From: Dasyornis broadbenti | Taxonomy: Eukaryota; Chordata; Aves; Passeriformes; Dasyornithidae | Reading direction: 5' to 3' | Length of the DNA stretch: 64,000 nt | Assembly (NCBI GenBank): GCA_013397935.1 | Contig: VZRN01004187.1 | Coordinates: 12,871-76,870, forward strand | Part shown: positions 23,697 through 35,900 of the stretch, one piece after another | How positions within the stretch are numbered: position 1 is the first letter of the stretch | How the letters are laid out: every line of letters starts with the position of its first letter | The notes under the pieces: model-generated | Databases searched by the model: none | What the model saw: only the letters and a program-made list of their open reading frames with translations | What the model was told of the DNA's origin: nothing | Position numbers and translations under genes: made by a program

Positions 23697-23855
23697 GATG
23701 CTATTTATTAGTGCGTAAAAAAATAGGTTTAGAATCCCTGTTTGGATCTCTGCATGTCTTGACTCTGTGTCGCCCGGTGGGACGCTGCCAGCATGTCCTC
23801 GCTGTCCCTCGGGCTGTGCCGGTGTCCCAGGGGTGGCCCCGGAGCACCGGGGGGC
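23690..23855 (-). other. OSBP2: OSBP2 3' UTR (proximal form)
   Basis: Sequence between the stop codon and the first good poly(A) signal. If cleavage follows that signal the 3' UTR is only about 165 nt. A longer form reaching the signal at 21051 would be about 2.8 kb. The sequence alone cannot decide which is used. Confidence 0.55.
23704..23709 (-). terminator. Proximal OSBP2 poly(A) signal AATAAA
   Basis: AATAAA on the minus strand, about 147 nt after the stop codon. It is followed immediately by a T-rich tract on the same strand (23696-23640) that could serve as the downstream U-rich element. Confidence 0.6.
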
Positions 23856-23998
23856 TCAGAAGATGTCGGGGCACACGCTCCAGTCCTGCTTGTCCTTGGC
23901 TTCCCAGTAGCCGCCCTTGTAGACACAGATCAGCTCCCCGGTGACGGCGTCCACCTTGCGCTCGAACCACAGCGGGGTGTACCCCTCGTAGTCCTTCC
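23856..23998 (-). CDS. OSBP2: OSBP2 terminal coding exon and stop
   Basis: Encodes GKDYEGYTPLWFERKVDAVT, GELICVYKGGYWEAKDKQDW and SVCPDIF, then TGA at 23858-23856. The C-terminal CPDIF or CPNIF ending is characteristic of OSBP and OSBP2. Acceptor ..cgcacag. Confidence 0.98.
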
Positions 23999-26900
23999 CT
24001 GTGCGGGCACAACGGGCTCAGCAGGGCTTTTCCACCCGCAATCCCGCAATCCCACAGCTCCCGCGGCTGCCTGAAGAGCCAGGACTGTCGGCTGGGGCGC
24101 CCAGAGCTCAGAGGGTGATTTGAGCCCAGCCCTGCTGGGGTCACGAGTGCCAAGGGAGGAGCGGTCTCCAGAGGGACAAAGTCACTGGTGGGACTTGGTG
24201 GCCAGGGACACAGCGACCAGCAGGGCAAAGCAGCCAACAGCCCTCGCTGCCACAGCCCCCTGCCCCAAAAACCCAACCAGCCCCACAAGTGCCCCAAACA
24301 CACCCACAAAGGTCCCCCAGAGCCACCCTGCCCTTGCAGGGTGCGTCCTCCACGCCCATCCTGCAGTGCAGGCAGTGCATCCCAAACCATCCCAAAGCAT
24401 CCCGAACCACCCCTAATCATCCAGAACCATCCCAAACCATTCCGAGCCATCCCAAACCGTCTCAAACCATCCCGAAGTGTCTCACCTTCCTCCAGGGCCT
24501 CCACGGCCTCGGCCTCCCTGCGCCGGCGCACGGCTCTCTGCTTCTCCTCCAGCCTCTGCTTCTCCACGTTGGCCTCATCCCAGCGGCCGCTCTCCATGAG
24601 GCGCTGGTCAGGGCGCAGCCGGCTGTCTGTGGGCGCCACACGCTCCTCGGGCTCGTTCAGCGTCAGTGCCAGCTCCGAGAAGAAATACATGTTCTCGGCA
24701 TTTTCCCTGGGAGCAGAGAGCCTGGTCGGGATGGGGGCTGGGGGATACACCAGGCGCAGCTCCCCAGCCCCTCAGGACTCTGCATCCCATGCCAGCCCCA
24801 CTGATCCCAGACCAGCAGGAGCCGGGCAGTCCCCTGAGCTGGCACTGCTGGGGCACCTCCAGTGCTGGGGGCAGCTCTGGGCCCCTCCTGACAAGAGACA
24901 CCTGGAGGGGCTGGAGGTGTCCAGGGAAGGGAACGGAGCTGGGGAAGGGCTGGAGCCCCAGGAGCGGCTGAGGGAGCTGGGAAAGGGCTCAGGCTGGAGC
25001 AGAGGAGGCTCAGGGGGAACCTTGTGGCTCTGCACAGCTCCTGACAGGAGGGGGCAGCCGGGGGGGTCGGGCTCTGCTGCCAGGGAACAGGGACAGGAGG
25101 AGAGGGAACGGCCTCACGTTGCACCACAGCAGTTTTAGATTGGGTATTAGGGAAAATTTCTTCTGGCAAGGGTGGTCAGGTGTTGGAACAGGCTGCCCAG
25201 AGCACTGCTGGAATCCCCATCCCAGTGCAATATCCCCAGAGGAGGGACTGCTTTGGTGCTCCCAGAGCTCAGAGGGTGATTTGAGCCCAGCCCTGCTGGG
25301 GTCACGAGTGCCAAGGGAGGAGCGGTCTCCAGAGGGACAAAGTCACTGGTGGGACTTGGTGGCCAGGGACACAGCGACCAGCAGGGCAAAGCAGCCAACA
25401 GCCCTCGCTGCCACAGCCCCCTGCCCCAAAAACCCAACCAGCCCCACAAGTGACCAAAACCCACTCACAAGAGCCCCCAAAGCCACCCCGCCCTTGCAGG
25501 GACCTGGTCTTCCCTCCCACCCCATCAAAAGCCACTCAGCCCCACAAGTCCCACATGTCCTCAGGCCTGGGCACACAAGCCCCAGATCCTGCAGGGCTCT
25601 GAGAAATCCCATCCCCATCCCCACGCCATTCCTGCTGTCCCATCCCACGCCAGGGCACTCACGGGAGCGGGTACTTCCTCCACAGGACCTTTGGGGACAG
25701 TGTCTGGTAGACAGTTTTCTGCTTGCCCTCGGTGCTGGTGCTGCCGTGGCTGCTGTGGACGATCTTGGAGCACTCCATCTTCTCATCCCACGTGCCGGAC
25801 ATGACGTAGTGGGCTTTGCCGTCGGCGTCGCTCACCACCCCCGTCACCTGCCAGGGGGGAAATGGCTCTGGTGGCGTCTGGGAATGCCCACAGGGACGAT
25901 ACCCACGCCAGATGCCCAGCTGGAGTGGCTGGATCTGGTGCTGTGTCTCCTGGGACATCAGCAGGGACCTCTGTGACCGTGCAGGCGGGTGTCCCACCCA
26001 CCAAACCCTTCCCAAAACACGGCACATGGAGCAGCCACCCACCAGTCCCTCAGCCCCATCCATGCTGGGGCTCATCCCAGTGGTACTGGGAGCCTGGAAG
26101 AGGAGCAGGGTCCCCGCTGGATACTCACCTTTCGAGGGACATCCCTGGAGAAGTAGCTGTAGGGGGTAAATTTCAGCTGGCATTTATCTTTGGACTTATG
26201 GTTAACAATCTCTATTTCACCAGACTGGATAAAAGACACAGAACCACAGCAGGGAGAGACAGATCAGGCATTAATCAGTTGTAGTGCAGGCACAAATCAC
26301 CCCTGGGCACAGCAGCTCCAGCAGCTGGACCCCTCACCAGTCACCCCCGCCACCCGCTGGCCTTGGGAAGAGCCACGAGGAGCTCCAGGAAACCTTTCCC
26401 ATCCCTGTCAGGGAAGCACAGCTGTCCCCTCCTGGGGACCCCTCCAGCCCCCAGAGCCAGGCCAGGACTTGTCCCCTCACCCACCTGGTCGATCCAGAGC
26501 TTGCCCACGATGATGTTGTGCACAGTGGAGGTGACTTTCCTCCAGACATAGTGATTCCCACTGGAGTGGAACTCCAGGTGGATGGCGCCTGTGGGGAGAG
26601 GAATGCTCTGAGCTCAGCAGGGGCGGATGTGCCCCCAGAGCCCACCACCACCCCAGCACTGTGCTCAAACTCAGCGCCAGCCCTTTCCCTGCATCCCCCA
26701 AACAAGGCTGGCTCTGGATTCATCCTTCCTCCTGTTCCCTCCCTCATCTGCTCCAGGAAGGGAGATACAACCCCTGCCAGGCCCTCTGCCCTCTGCCAAA
26801 AATACTCATTTTAAAAGCAGGTCAGAAATGTGCTGCCTGGTTGATTCAGGCACTTGCACCACTCTGGGAGTGCTGCCCAGCCCAGGGAGAGGCAGAAGGA

Positions 26901-29900
26901 AAATAAAATGCTGGAAGGAGGCAGCTTATTGCATCTGGCTGGCAGGGAGAGGGTTAAAAAAGACAGGAAGTTAACTTTAAATCTGATGGAAGGAGAAATC
27001 CGTTCCTGGGCAAGCTGGGTATTTCCAAAGCACAGCAGCCTCCCTTTGCAGCTGGTATGATTTCCACTTCCAGGGTAGACATGTTATTGTTGGATCATTG
27101 GATCAGGAGCACAAATCTGGGCTCCTTACATTGCTCAGGATGGAATTCACTGAGCCCCAGGTGACCCCAAGGGGTTCCCAGAGCCTCAGGTGAGCCCACG
27201 GGATTCTCTGAGCCCCAGGTGACCCCAAGGGGTTCCCAGAGCCTCAGGTGAGCCCACGGGATTCTCTGAGCCCCAGATGATTCCAAGCAATTCCCAGAGC
27301 CCAAGGACCCAGTTTCTTTAACTGTTGGGTTTTGCAGCGCAAGGCAAATCAATCCCAGACAATCGCAGACCCATGACCTACCCAGTGGCATGATGGAGAG
27401 GTATTTGCCCCTGAACTTGCTGGCGATGGTGATCTCCTGCCACAACGTCCACCCTCGCCTGGAGTACACGTGGTGGGCGGCTGCCGGGGGGTGGTGGCTC
27501 ACCTGGGGACAGGAGACACAGCCCGTGAGGACACGGCCACCGCAGAGCCCGGCTGAGCGCTCGGGGAGGTGACGGCTCCACACCAGCCTGGCACTGAGGA
27601 TGCTCCAGGCCCCGGACACCGCATCAGCTTGGGCACTAAGGATGCTCCTGGACACCAAGAGCTCCTCCTGGGCACCGGGGGGAGCCCCCATGAGGTGCCC
27701 TGGCAGCAAAGGGGGACACGCCAGGCTCCTGCCAGGATTTGCTAAGGCTCATTTCAATGCACGATCCATAAAATCTTCACTTGAGCAACCATCGCTGTGA
27801 GATCCTGCTGCCCACCGATCCCAGGGCATGGCCCCACTCTCCAGCAATCTGGCTGAGAAACACCCCAGTAATCCCAGCGGAACAGCAGCAGCTCCCACCG
27901 CTCCCCCTGGGGAATCACAGAATCCCCAAATTGTCCAAAACACGCAGCAGGACTTCGACTTTTCCCTTGCACACACACCGGGCTGGAAAAGCGGATACAA
28001 CATCCCAAATCCTGAGAATGACTTGCTAAAGGACGGTGCTCACAACGCCCTGCCCGGGAAAAGCTGCCCAAAACAAAGGTGGGAGCAGGAATACCGCAGG
28101 CAGAGGGATCTGTCCTCAGGCAGGGTCAGAGCTGGTGGCACAGCCTGGCACAGCCCCGGGACCCACCAATCCCCGGAGCTCCAGGGTGATTTTCCTGCTG
28201 TAATTACAGGCTGAGCGGCCCGAGCTCTGGATTACACACGCGGGCAGGGCCAAGGCCTCGCCATTAAATCCCAGTCACCAGCAGCAGGAAATCCTATTTG
28301 GATAACTGGATTTCAGGCACTGGATTATCACTGCTTGGCTGGGCGCGTTGGCGGGCTGAGCAGCACAGGCAGCATCCAAGGAATATTCAGAGCAGTGGGA
28401 AAGGCGTCTGGAATTGGTCAGGAATATCAAATTTGGGTACAGATGGAGGAAAACTGGGACCAACCAGAGAAAGTAATTCCAGGCAGGTTATTTCTTTGGG
28501 AGGGAACAGGGATGGAGGAAGGAGTGTGGTGAAGAGGAGGGTGAAGGAATGAGAAGAGGAATGACAAGGTCTGGGAGTGAGGCAGCCAAGGGTATCCAGT
28601 GATCCGGGACAGGCAGGACTGGGAGAGCTGTGGTCACAGCGGGGACAGGCAGCCCTGACCTTGGCACCACAGCTGCAATGAGGCTGAAAAATCTACCCAG
28701 GAGCTCCAGCTGTACCCCAGGAGGGTGAGGGTGGCTGCTGGCCAAGGCACGGATCCTGGAAGGAATCATCCACTTCCAACGGCCCAGGCTAAACCAGGTG
28801 ACAGAGCAGGGACTGCTGCCCGGCAAGGGGAGGGGAAGGAGTGCCAGTGCTGAGCTGGGTGAACCTGAGCTCAGTGACAGCCAGCGCCAGGGACGGCTGA
28901 GGGATGTGGCCCCCTCTGCCCCGGCTTCTGGGAGCAGGGCACGCAGGAGTTGCAGGCAGGAGGGTGGCACCAGGGCTCACATTCTGGCTGGCTGTGTCCC
29001 ATTTCTGCTGCAGCCACGGGCACTGGGACGGCTCCCAGGCTGGGATGGACCATCTGGGGATGAGCAGAGCTGGGTGACGCCGGGCACACAGCTCTGGGTG
29101 GTGTGAAGGAACAGCAGAGCCGTGAATTGTGGGGATTATCTACTGCAGGACCTGCTTTGTGTCACAAGCACAGGGTCACACTTCCAGGAGACCCCACACT
29201 GCCTCTTCCCTGTCCCTGCCTGCAGCAGCACGGCCGAGAGAGGTGGGGTGGGATGGGGTGGGATGGGATGGGATGGGATGGGATGTGACAGGAGGTGCTG
29301 TCCTGCCTCAGGCCAGCGTTCCACAGGACTCTGACAAGTTTGGGCACTGCCAGGAAGGGTTTTGCCCACACCTGGGTGTCCTGCAAGGAGCTGGTGGCAG
29401 AGCCTGGCACCTGCTGCACCCACTGCACCTGAGGATGAAGGTCCAAGACCACGTCAAGTCCAACCTGTGACCCATCCCCACCCTGTCCCCAGCCCAGAGC
29501 ACTGAGTGCCACATCCTTGGACACCCCCAGGGATGGGGGACTCCAGCACCTTGTCCTCATGGCACTGCTGGGAGCAGAGCCCAGGGAGGGCTCAGGGCGA
29601 GGAAGGAGGTGCTGGCTGTCCCCCAGCAGGACAGGAGCACCGGGATGGGCCCATCCCTCACCTGCTCGCAGAGGGATCGGAACCCCAGCTCCTCCAGGCG
29701 GTCGAGCTCATAGGTCTCCCCCAGGAGGGGGTTGAATGGCTTTGCAGTGCGGTGGACAGTGGTGGAGTAGGAGGACACGGAGAAGGCGGCCACAAAGCAC
29801 ATCTGCTCCGTGGAGCTCTCGCACTTCACCGCCTTGTCCAGCAGCTCGTGGTACTCCAGGTCCTCCGTGAGCCGCTGCAGCATGGACAGGGGCTCGTTGA

Positions 29901-32900
29901 AGTTGACCTGGAGGGGAGCAAACAGGGTTAGGAAAGCAGGAGAGATCCCCAGGAGGCACCATCGAACCCTAAGGAAAGGGAATGTGAGCTCTGCTCTCTT
30001 GATCTGTGCCAGGCAGCACCAAGGTGTGGGGTGTGGGGGAGCCCCACGGGATAATCAGGAATCACCCCAGGTTATCACCCTGACCCCCAAAATGAGCCCC
30101 AGCAATGAGATCAGCTCCCTGCTGCCTCCCAGCCAGCATCCCTCAGCCTGCCCTCATCCCCGTGCTGCTCCCCAGCCTGCCCTCACCACCCCCTGGGAAA
30201 GCCATCCCTGTGCTGCTCAGAAAACCTGGAAAAGCCCCATTTTGGGGTCTCCCTGCTCCTGGGACTCCGGTGCCACGACAGCACCTCTGCTTTTCGCTCT
30301 GAAAATACTGAAACTAAAAAATAATTGAAAGAAAGGTGGAGCCTCAAAAGGTCTTCTGCCTTTTTCATTTGAATTCAAAACAAAGAAACATATTTTAAGA
30401 GGAGCAGATGGCTGAAGGATGGGAGAACCACTTCTGTAAGCCAAGTTAAATATTTCATAGTAGAGAAAACAAACTCCAGATTCCAGGATTTAGCTTTTTT
30501 TAGATTTTCTACTCAGGGATTTAGCCTGTAAGTGGCAGGGATCTTACAGCATCAGAGAAAGAGAGAGCTGGGGAGAAAGAGCAGCATCAAATCCACATAA
30601 AGAGCAAATCGCTTGGGATAATTCTCGGGGGAGATGCAGAGAACAGAGCTGGCAGCTGCATCCTCAGCATGGGCAACAGTGAAGCAAAACCCTTCCATGG
30701 GGGAAGAAAAGGAATCCACCCAAATTCCCAATCCCTAGAACTGTTTTCCTTGTTTTCAGTGCTGCACGTTTGTTCATTCAGAGGGAAAATCAAGGAGCTG
30801 TTTGCACGAAAGGTTTGTCAGTCCACGGATCTCTGAACACCTCAGAGAATCTCAGAAATGCTCTTAATTCTTCAGGAATCTCCCAAAGAACCTCCACACG
30901 CAGCTGAGCTTGTGGGATGGATCCTGGTGCATCACTGGCAGGACCTTCCTTCTCATTCCATAGTGACTGTGGGATCCTTCAAGATTTCATGGAATCTTGG
31001 AATGGTTTGGGTTGCAAGGGACCTTAAAGCCCATCCCATCCCATCCCATGCCACGGGCAGGGACACCTTCCACTATCCCAGGCTGCTCCAAGCCCTGTCC
31101 AGCTTGGCCTTGGGATGCAGGGATCCAGAGGCAGCCACAGCTTCTCTGGGCACCCTGGGCCAGGGCCTCCCCACCCTCACAGGGAGGAATTTTTTCCTAA
31201 TATCTATTCTAAACCTTCTCTCTTCCAAACTGCCCTCAGGTTTGGACTCAAGCAGCTCCCAGGACGATTTGATTGATAGGGAAAGTATAAATTTCCTCTC
31301 TCAGGCACCAGCAGCTGCTGGGATTTCACATCCTGAGCTGTGCCCATCATGCCCTGAGCTGCTGCTGCTGCAGCAGAACTGGACGGTGCTGGGCTGTGCA
31401 TCCCAGCTGGAAATAGCACAAGGAAGAGACAGCTCCTCACTCTCACTCCGGAGCTCTGAGCTCTCACTCAGCCTCTGTTTTAAGAAGAGACAAAACACAG
31501 CCAATTCAGCATCCAAGCCTCTGGAATGTGTTCCTTCCCCTTTAGCCAGCAAAGGATGGACCACAAATATGGCTCCAGGGCTATGGATCACACTTTGCTG
31601 GGCTAATTCCACTCCAGAGAGAGTGCCACGACAACCCCCAGTCACCACAACTGGTCACAGCTCTCCCAGGCTTGCCAGCGCTCCATGATTTCTAGGGATT
31701 ATGGCTTTCTTAGGATGGCACCCAGTCCCATCCATGCCAGTCACTGGCGATGAGCAGCTGAGAACAGACGGCCTGGGAAAGGCTGGATCGCCTGGAAAAA
31801 ACAGGGCTGCAGTTTTGGGGAGATTTGGTGTGGCAGCATTTATCTGGGCAGATGAGGCACGGGGCTCCAGCTTGCCCTGGAGCAAGGATGTGCTGGAGAA
31901 TCCTCCTCCAGAAGAGGCCATGGAGATGCTCCAAGGGCTGGAGCCCCTCTGCTCTGGAGCCAGGCTGGGAGAGCTGGGGGTGCTCACCTGGAGAAGAGAA
32001 GGCTCCAGGGAGAGCTCAGAGCCCCTGCCAGTGCCCAAAGGGGCTCCAGGAGAGCTGGAGAGGGACTGGGGACAAGGCATGGAGGGACAGGACACAGGGA
32101 ATGGCTTCCCAGTGCCAGAGGGCAGGGATGGATGGGATCTTGGGAAGGAATTGTTCCCTGGGAGGGTGGGGAGGCCCTGGCACAGGGTGCCCAGAGCAGC
32201 TGTGGCTGCCCCTGGATCCCTGGAAGTGTCCAAGGCCAGGCTGGACAGGGGCTTGGAGCAGCCTGGGCCAGTGGAAGGTGTCCCTGCCCATGGCACGGGT
32301 GGCACTGGATGGGCTTTAAGGTCCCTTCCCACCCAAACCATTCCATGATTCCATGATAAACATGAGGTGGTTGCAGAAGGCCCTGCCAGCACAAAATCCA
32401 GTCCCTAGTGCCAATCCCCTCTCCCTGCTGTGCCACCACAACACCAGCACCATCCAGAGCTGTAACCCCAACTCTGCACGGCCAGGAGCTGCTCAAACAC
32501 ATCCCCCATGCCAGCCCTGGGTGCCAGGGACACTCAGACTCACGGGCATGGGGATCTTGGAGAGCTCCTTGCCAATGCAGTTCTTCATGATGCTCCAGAG
32601 GTTAAGGCTGTAGTTGGGTTTGTCGGGAATGCGAGTCCGTCTCCTTTTCCTCGGCAGGAGATCTTTGCCCGTGGACTCATTGTAGCTGCTTTGATTTGAG
32701 CTCTCAAAGACCTGTGGAAGCAACAGACAAAAACTCAGGTTAAAGCTGAGACCAGCAGCTCCCAGGAACGGCAACCACAGCTCAGGAGACACCTGAGGAG
32801 CATGGCTGGAAGCCTGTTCTCCAGGGAAATGTGGGTACAATTGTCCCCCAACAGCTTCCTGCTTCCCCTAGGAGAATTTTAGGATGCTGATGACTGCTGG

Positions 32901-35900
32901 CATCTCTCCCCTACCCGTGACTCACAGAGGAAGCACCAGAGAGCATCTGAACCCTTCACAACCAAGTCCTGTCCTGCCCCTCTTCCCTGGCTCCATCCCA
33001 CTGGGACCATCCCTCCCCTTTTCCCGGCCAACTCACGCTGTCCTCCAGGTTCCAGTCCTCGGGGTGGCCCTCGCTGGCCCCACTCAGGTTGCTGCCTGAA
33101 CGCCTGCGGGAAGGAACCGGCGGCTGTGAGCACGGGAAAGGGCAGAGGAGGGGAGAGAACACCCAGGGCTGGTGCGGCATCACCCAGAGCAGCTCCCTGC
33201 ACCACCCAGGGGTGCCAGGGACGGAACGGGGTGACAGAGACTGTGCAGAGGTGCTGGGAAGGGATTGTGAGGAGAAGAGGGGATGCTCAGGAGGAGAGGG
33301 GATGGTCAGGAGGAAAGGGGATGATCAGGAGGAGAGGGGATGCTCAGGAGGAGAGGGGATGCTCAGGAGGAAAGGGGATGATCAGGAGGAAAGGGGATGA
33401 TCAGGAGGAAAGGGGATGCTCAGGAGGAGAGGGGATGATCAGGAAGGGATTCCCAGCCCCAGCCCCAGGGACCGAGACTCTGCTTTTGTCACCAAGCCCA
33501 GTGACACGACCATGGGCCAGATCACAGGTACCTCCAGCCCAGATGTCCACAGAGGAGTGAGAGCATGTGACAGCAGACAAATGGCAGGGTTAGATGGGAT
33601 ATTGGGAATATCCCTTCCCTGGGAGGGTGGGGAGGCCCTGGCCCAGGGTGCCCAGAGCAGCTGTGGCTGCCCCTGGATCCCTGGAAGTGTCCAAGGCCAG
33701 GTTGCACAGGGCTTGGAGCAGCCTGGGACAGTGGAAGGTGTCCCTACCCATGGCTGGGGGTGGATTAAATGTCCTTTAAAGGCCTCTCCCAACCCAAACC
33801 ATTCCATGATTCCACGCTTCTGGGAAGGGAAAGTGCTCCCTGCCTCTGCCCAACACTCCAAGGGATCTCCCTCCAAGCCCCTGCTCCCATCAGCTGCTGG
33901 AGCAGAGGACCTGGCTCTCCCACAGCACCTGCCCTTCCTCACCTGCTTCGCTACAACTGCAGCCATCCTCAGCCTCGCTCCAGGAATGCAGGAGCAGCTG
34001 GACACAGGATGGAACCCTGGGCAGAGGCTGGGAAAGTTTTGGGGGACATCCCCACAGAGTGGCCCTGTGGGAAGGGATGCTGCAGGAAAACCAGCTCTTC
34101 CCAGCCCTTCCTGCATTTCCAAGAATGCATTCCCAGGCTGGGGGTGGTACCTGTGGTGCTTGGGGTCCGCGGTTACAGTGATAAAAGCTGGTGCATCCTC
34201 CATGGCATCGAAGTACTCCGTCTCCTCATCTTCATCACTGGCCTCTCCTTTGGCAGACTGCACACTCCCTGCAGGCACAGAGACGTCCCGTGCTGCTGGT
34301 CCCCTCCCCAGGCACGATCTGTCCCCAGAGCCCCCGCTGTGTCCCCTCCACGCCGGCTCCCTTCACAGCCCGACCCCTCCTCTCCATCCCACTCCACACC
34401 CCAAGCATGCTGCACCAAATTCCAGCTCCTAAACGCAAGGATGTGCCCTGCTCCCCAATCCAGGCACACAGTGCGACCCTGCCACGCCCGGGAGCGCCCC
34501 TGGAAATGCCCCTAGGCTGCCTGAGGGTGACAGGGGCGCCCAGCGTGCGTGTGATGTGGCTCCGCTCCAGCACCACCCCGTCCAACGGGAAATCCGGTTT
34601 GGATTAAAGCAGGGGGGAAAAAAGTCACGTGTTTCAGGTGATGCTCGGAGAGATCTCCCAGCCCTGCGTTTTCCAAACATTCCCCCGCTGCGGTGGGAGG
34701 GATTGATGGCTGTGCTGAGTGGAATCCCGGGGCAGCCTCCCCGCTCCCGCTCCATCCTGGACAATCCTGTTTCCTGCCTCACTCCCACACTCTCCAGAGG
34801 AGCAGTCACCACCCGGATTTGTGCCTGTCCCTGCAGCGATTCCCACCCTGCCCTCCTCAGCTGCACCTCAAGAATTGTTTAGGCTGGAAAAGCCCGCTGA
34901 GAACATCAAGTCCAGCCATTCCCCCAGCACTGCCCAGGCCACCACCAACTCATGTCCCCAAGCGCCACATCCACACGGCTGTTAAGTCCCTCCAGGGATG
35001 AGGACAGGGCTGGACAACCCCTTCCATGAAGAAATGTTCCCCAGTATCCAAACTCAACCTCCCTTGAGGCCACAGAGGAACGAGGGCAGTGCCTGGGGCC
35101 ACCATCACCAGCCTCCAGCAGCCACTGCTCTCCCCCTCGGGTCTGTATTTCCTTTAAAAATAAGACCCGGCACTATGAGGAGTTTTTGTGGCTGTAACTA
35201 ATGCTTCCCTGGGGGAAGGACGTTTGGCAGGAATCTGCAAAGCTGTTGGATCTTATTGCAAACGAGCCCTGGCTGTTCCACTGCCACCCCACGCAGTGCC
35301 AGGGGACCCTGAGCCTTTTCCCAGGGCTGTGGCCACCCTCCAGCAGCCAGAGTTGTGCCCAGCAGTAAGGGTTAAAGTTCCCAAAATAGCCTGGAATAGC
35401 ACGAGCGAGCTGGGGACACGGCCCTCTCTCACATCTGTATCTTGGGGACATCCAAGTCCCCGAGCAAGGGCAATTAGGGATAATTATGGCGTAATGGGAT
35501 CCATTTAAAAAAATACCATGGGGATGCAGGGCATTGCCTTGGGCATCCTTCCCACCGCTGCCGGCTCGTTGGGAACAGCCAAGTGGAATGCCCTGATCCA
35601 CCCTGGAGATTCCTGAGCAGCCCTGTCCCATCCGGGTGTCCCCAAACTGCCCTGTCCCATCCTGGTTCCTGAGCAGTCCTGTCCCATCCCATTCTGGTCC
35701 CTGAGCAGCCCCATGCCATGCCAGGGATCCCTGAGCAGCCCTGTCTCATCCCAGGGGTCCCCGAATGGAATACCCTGGTCCATCCTGGTTGTCCACAAGC
35801 CATCCTGTCCCATCCTGGTCCCTGAGCAGCCCCATCCCATCCTGGATGTCCCCAAACTGCCCTGTCCCATCCCAGTCCCCGAGCAGCCTCATGCCATGCC

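Noticed and set aside
24188..25138. 316-codon plus-strand open frame
   Set aside because: Antisense to an OSBP2 exon and including CR1 sequence.
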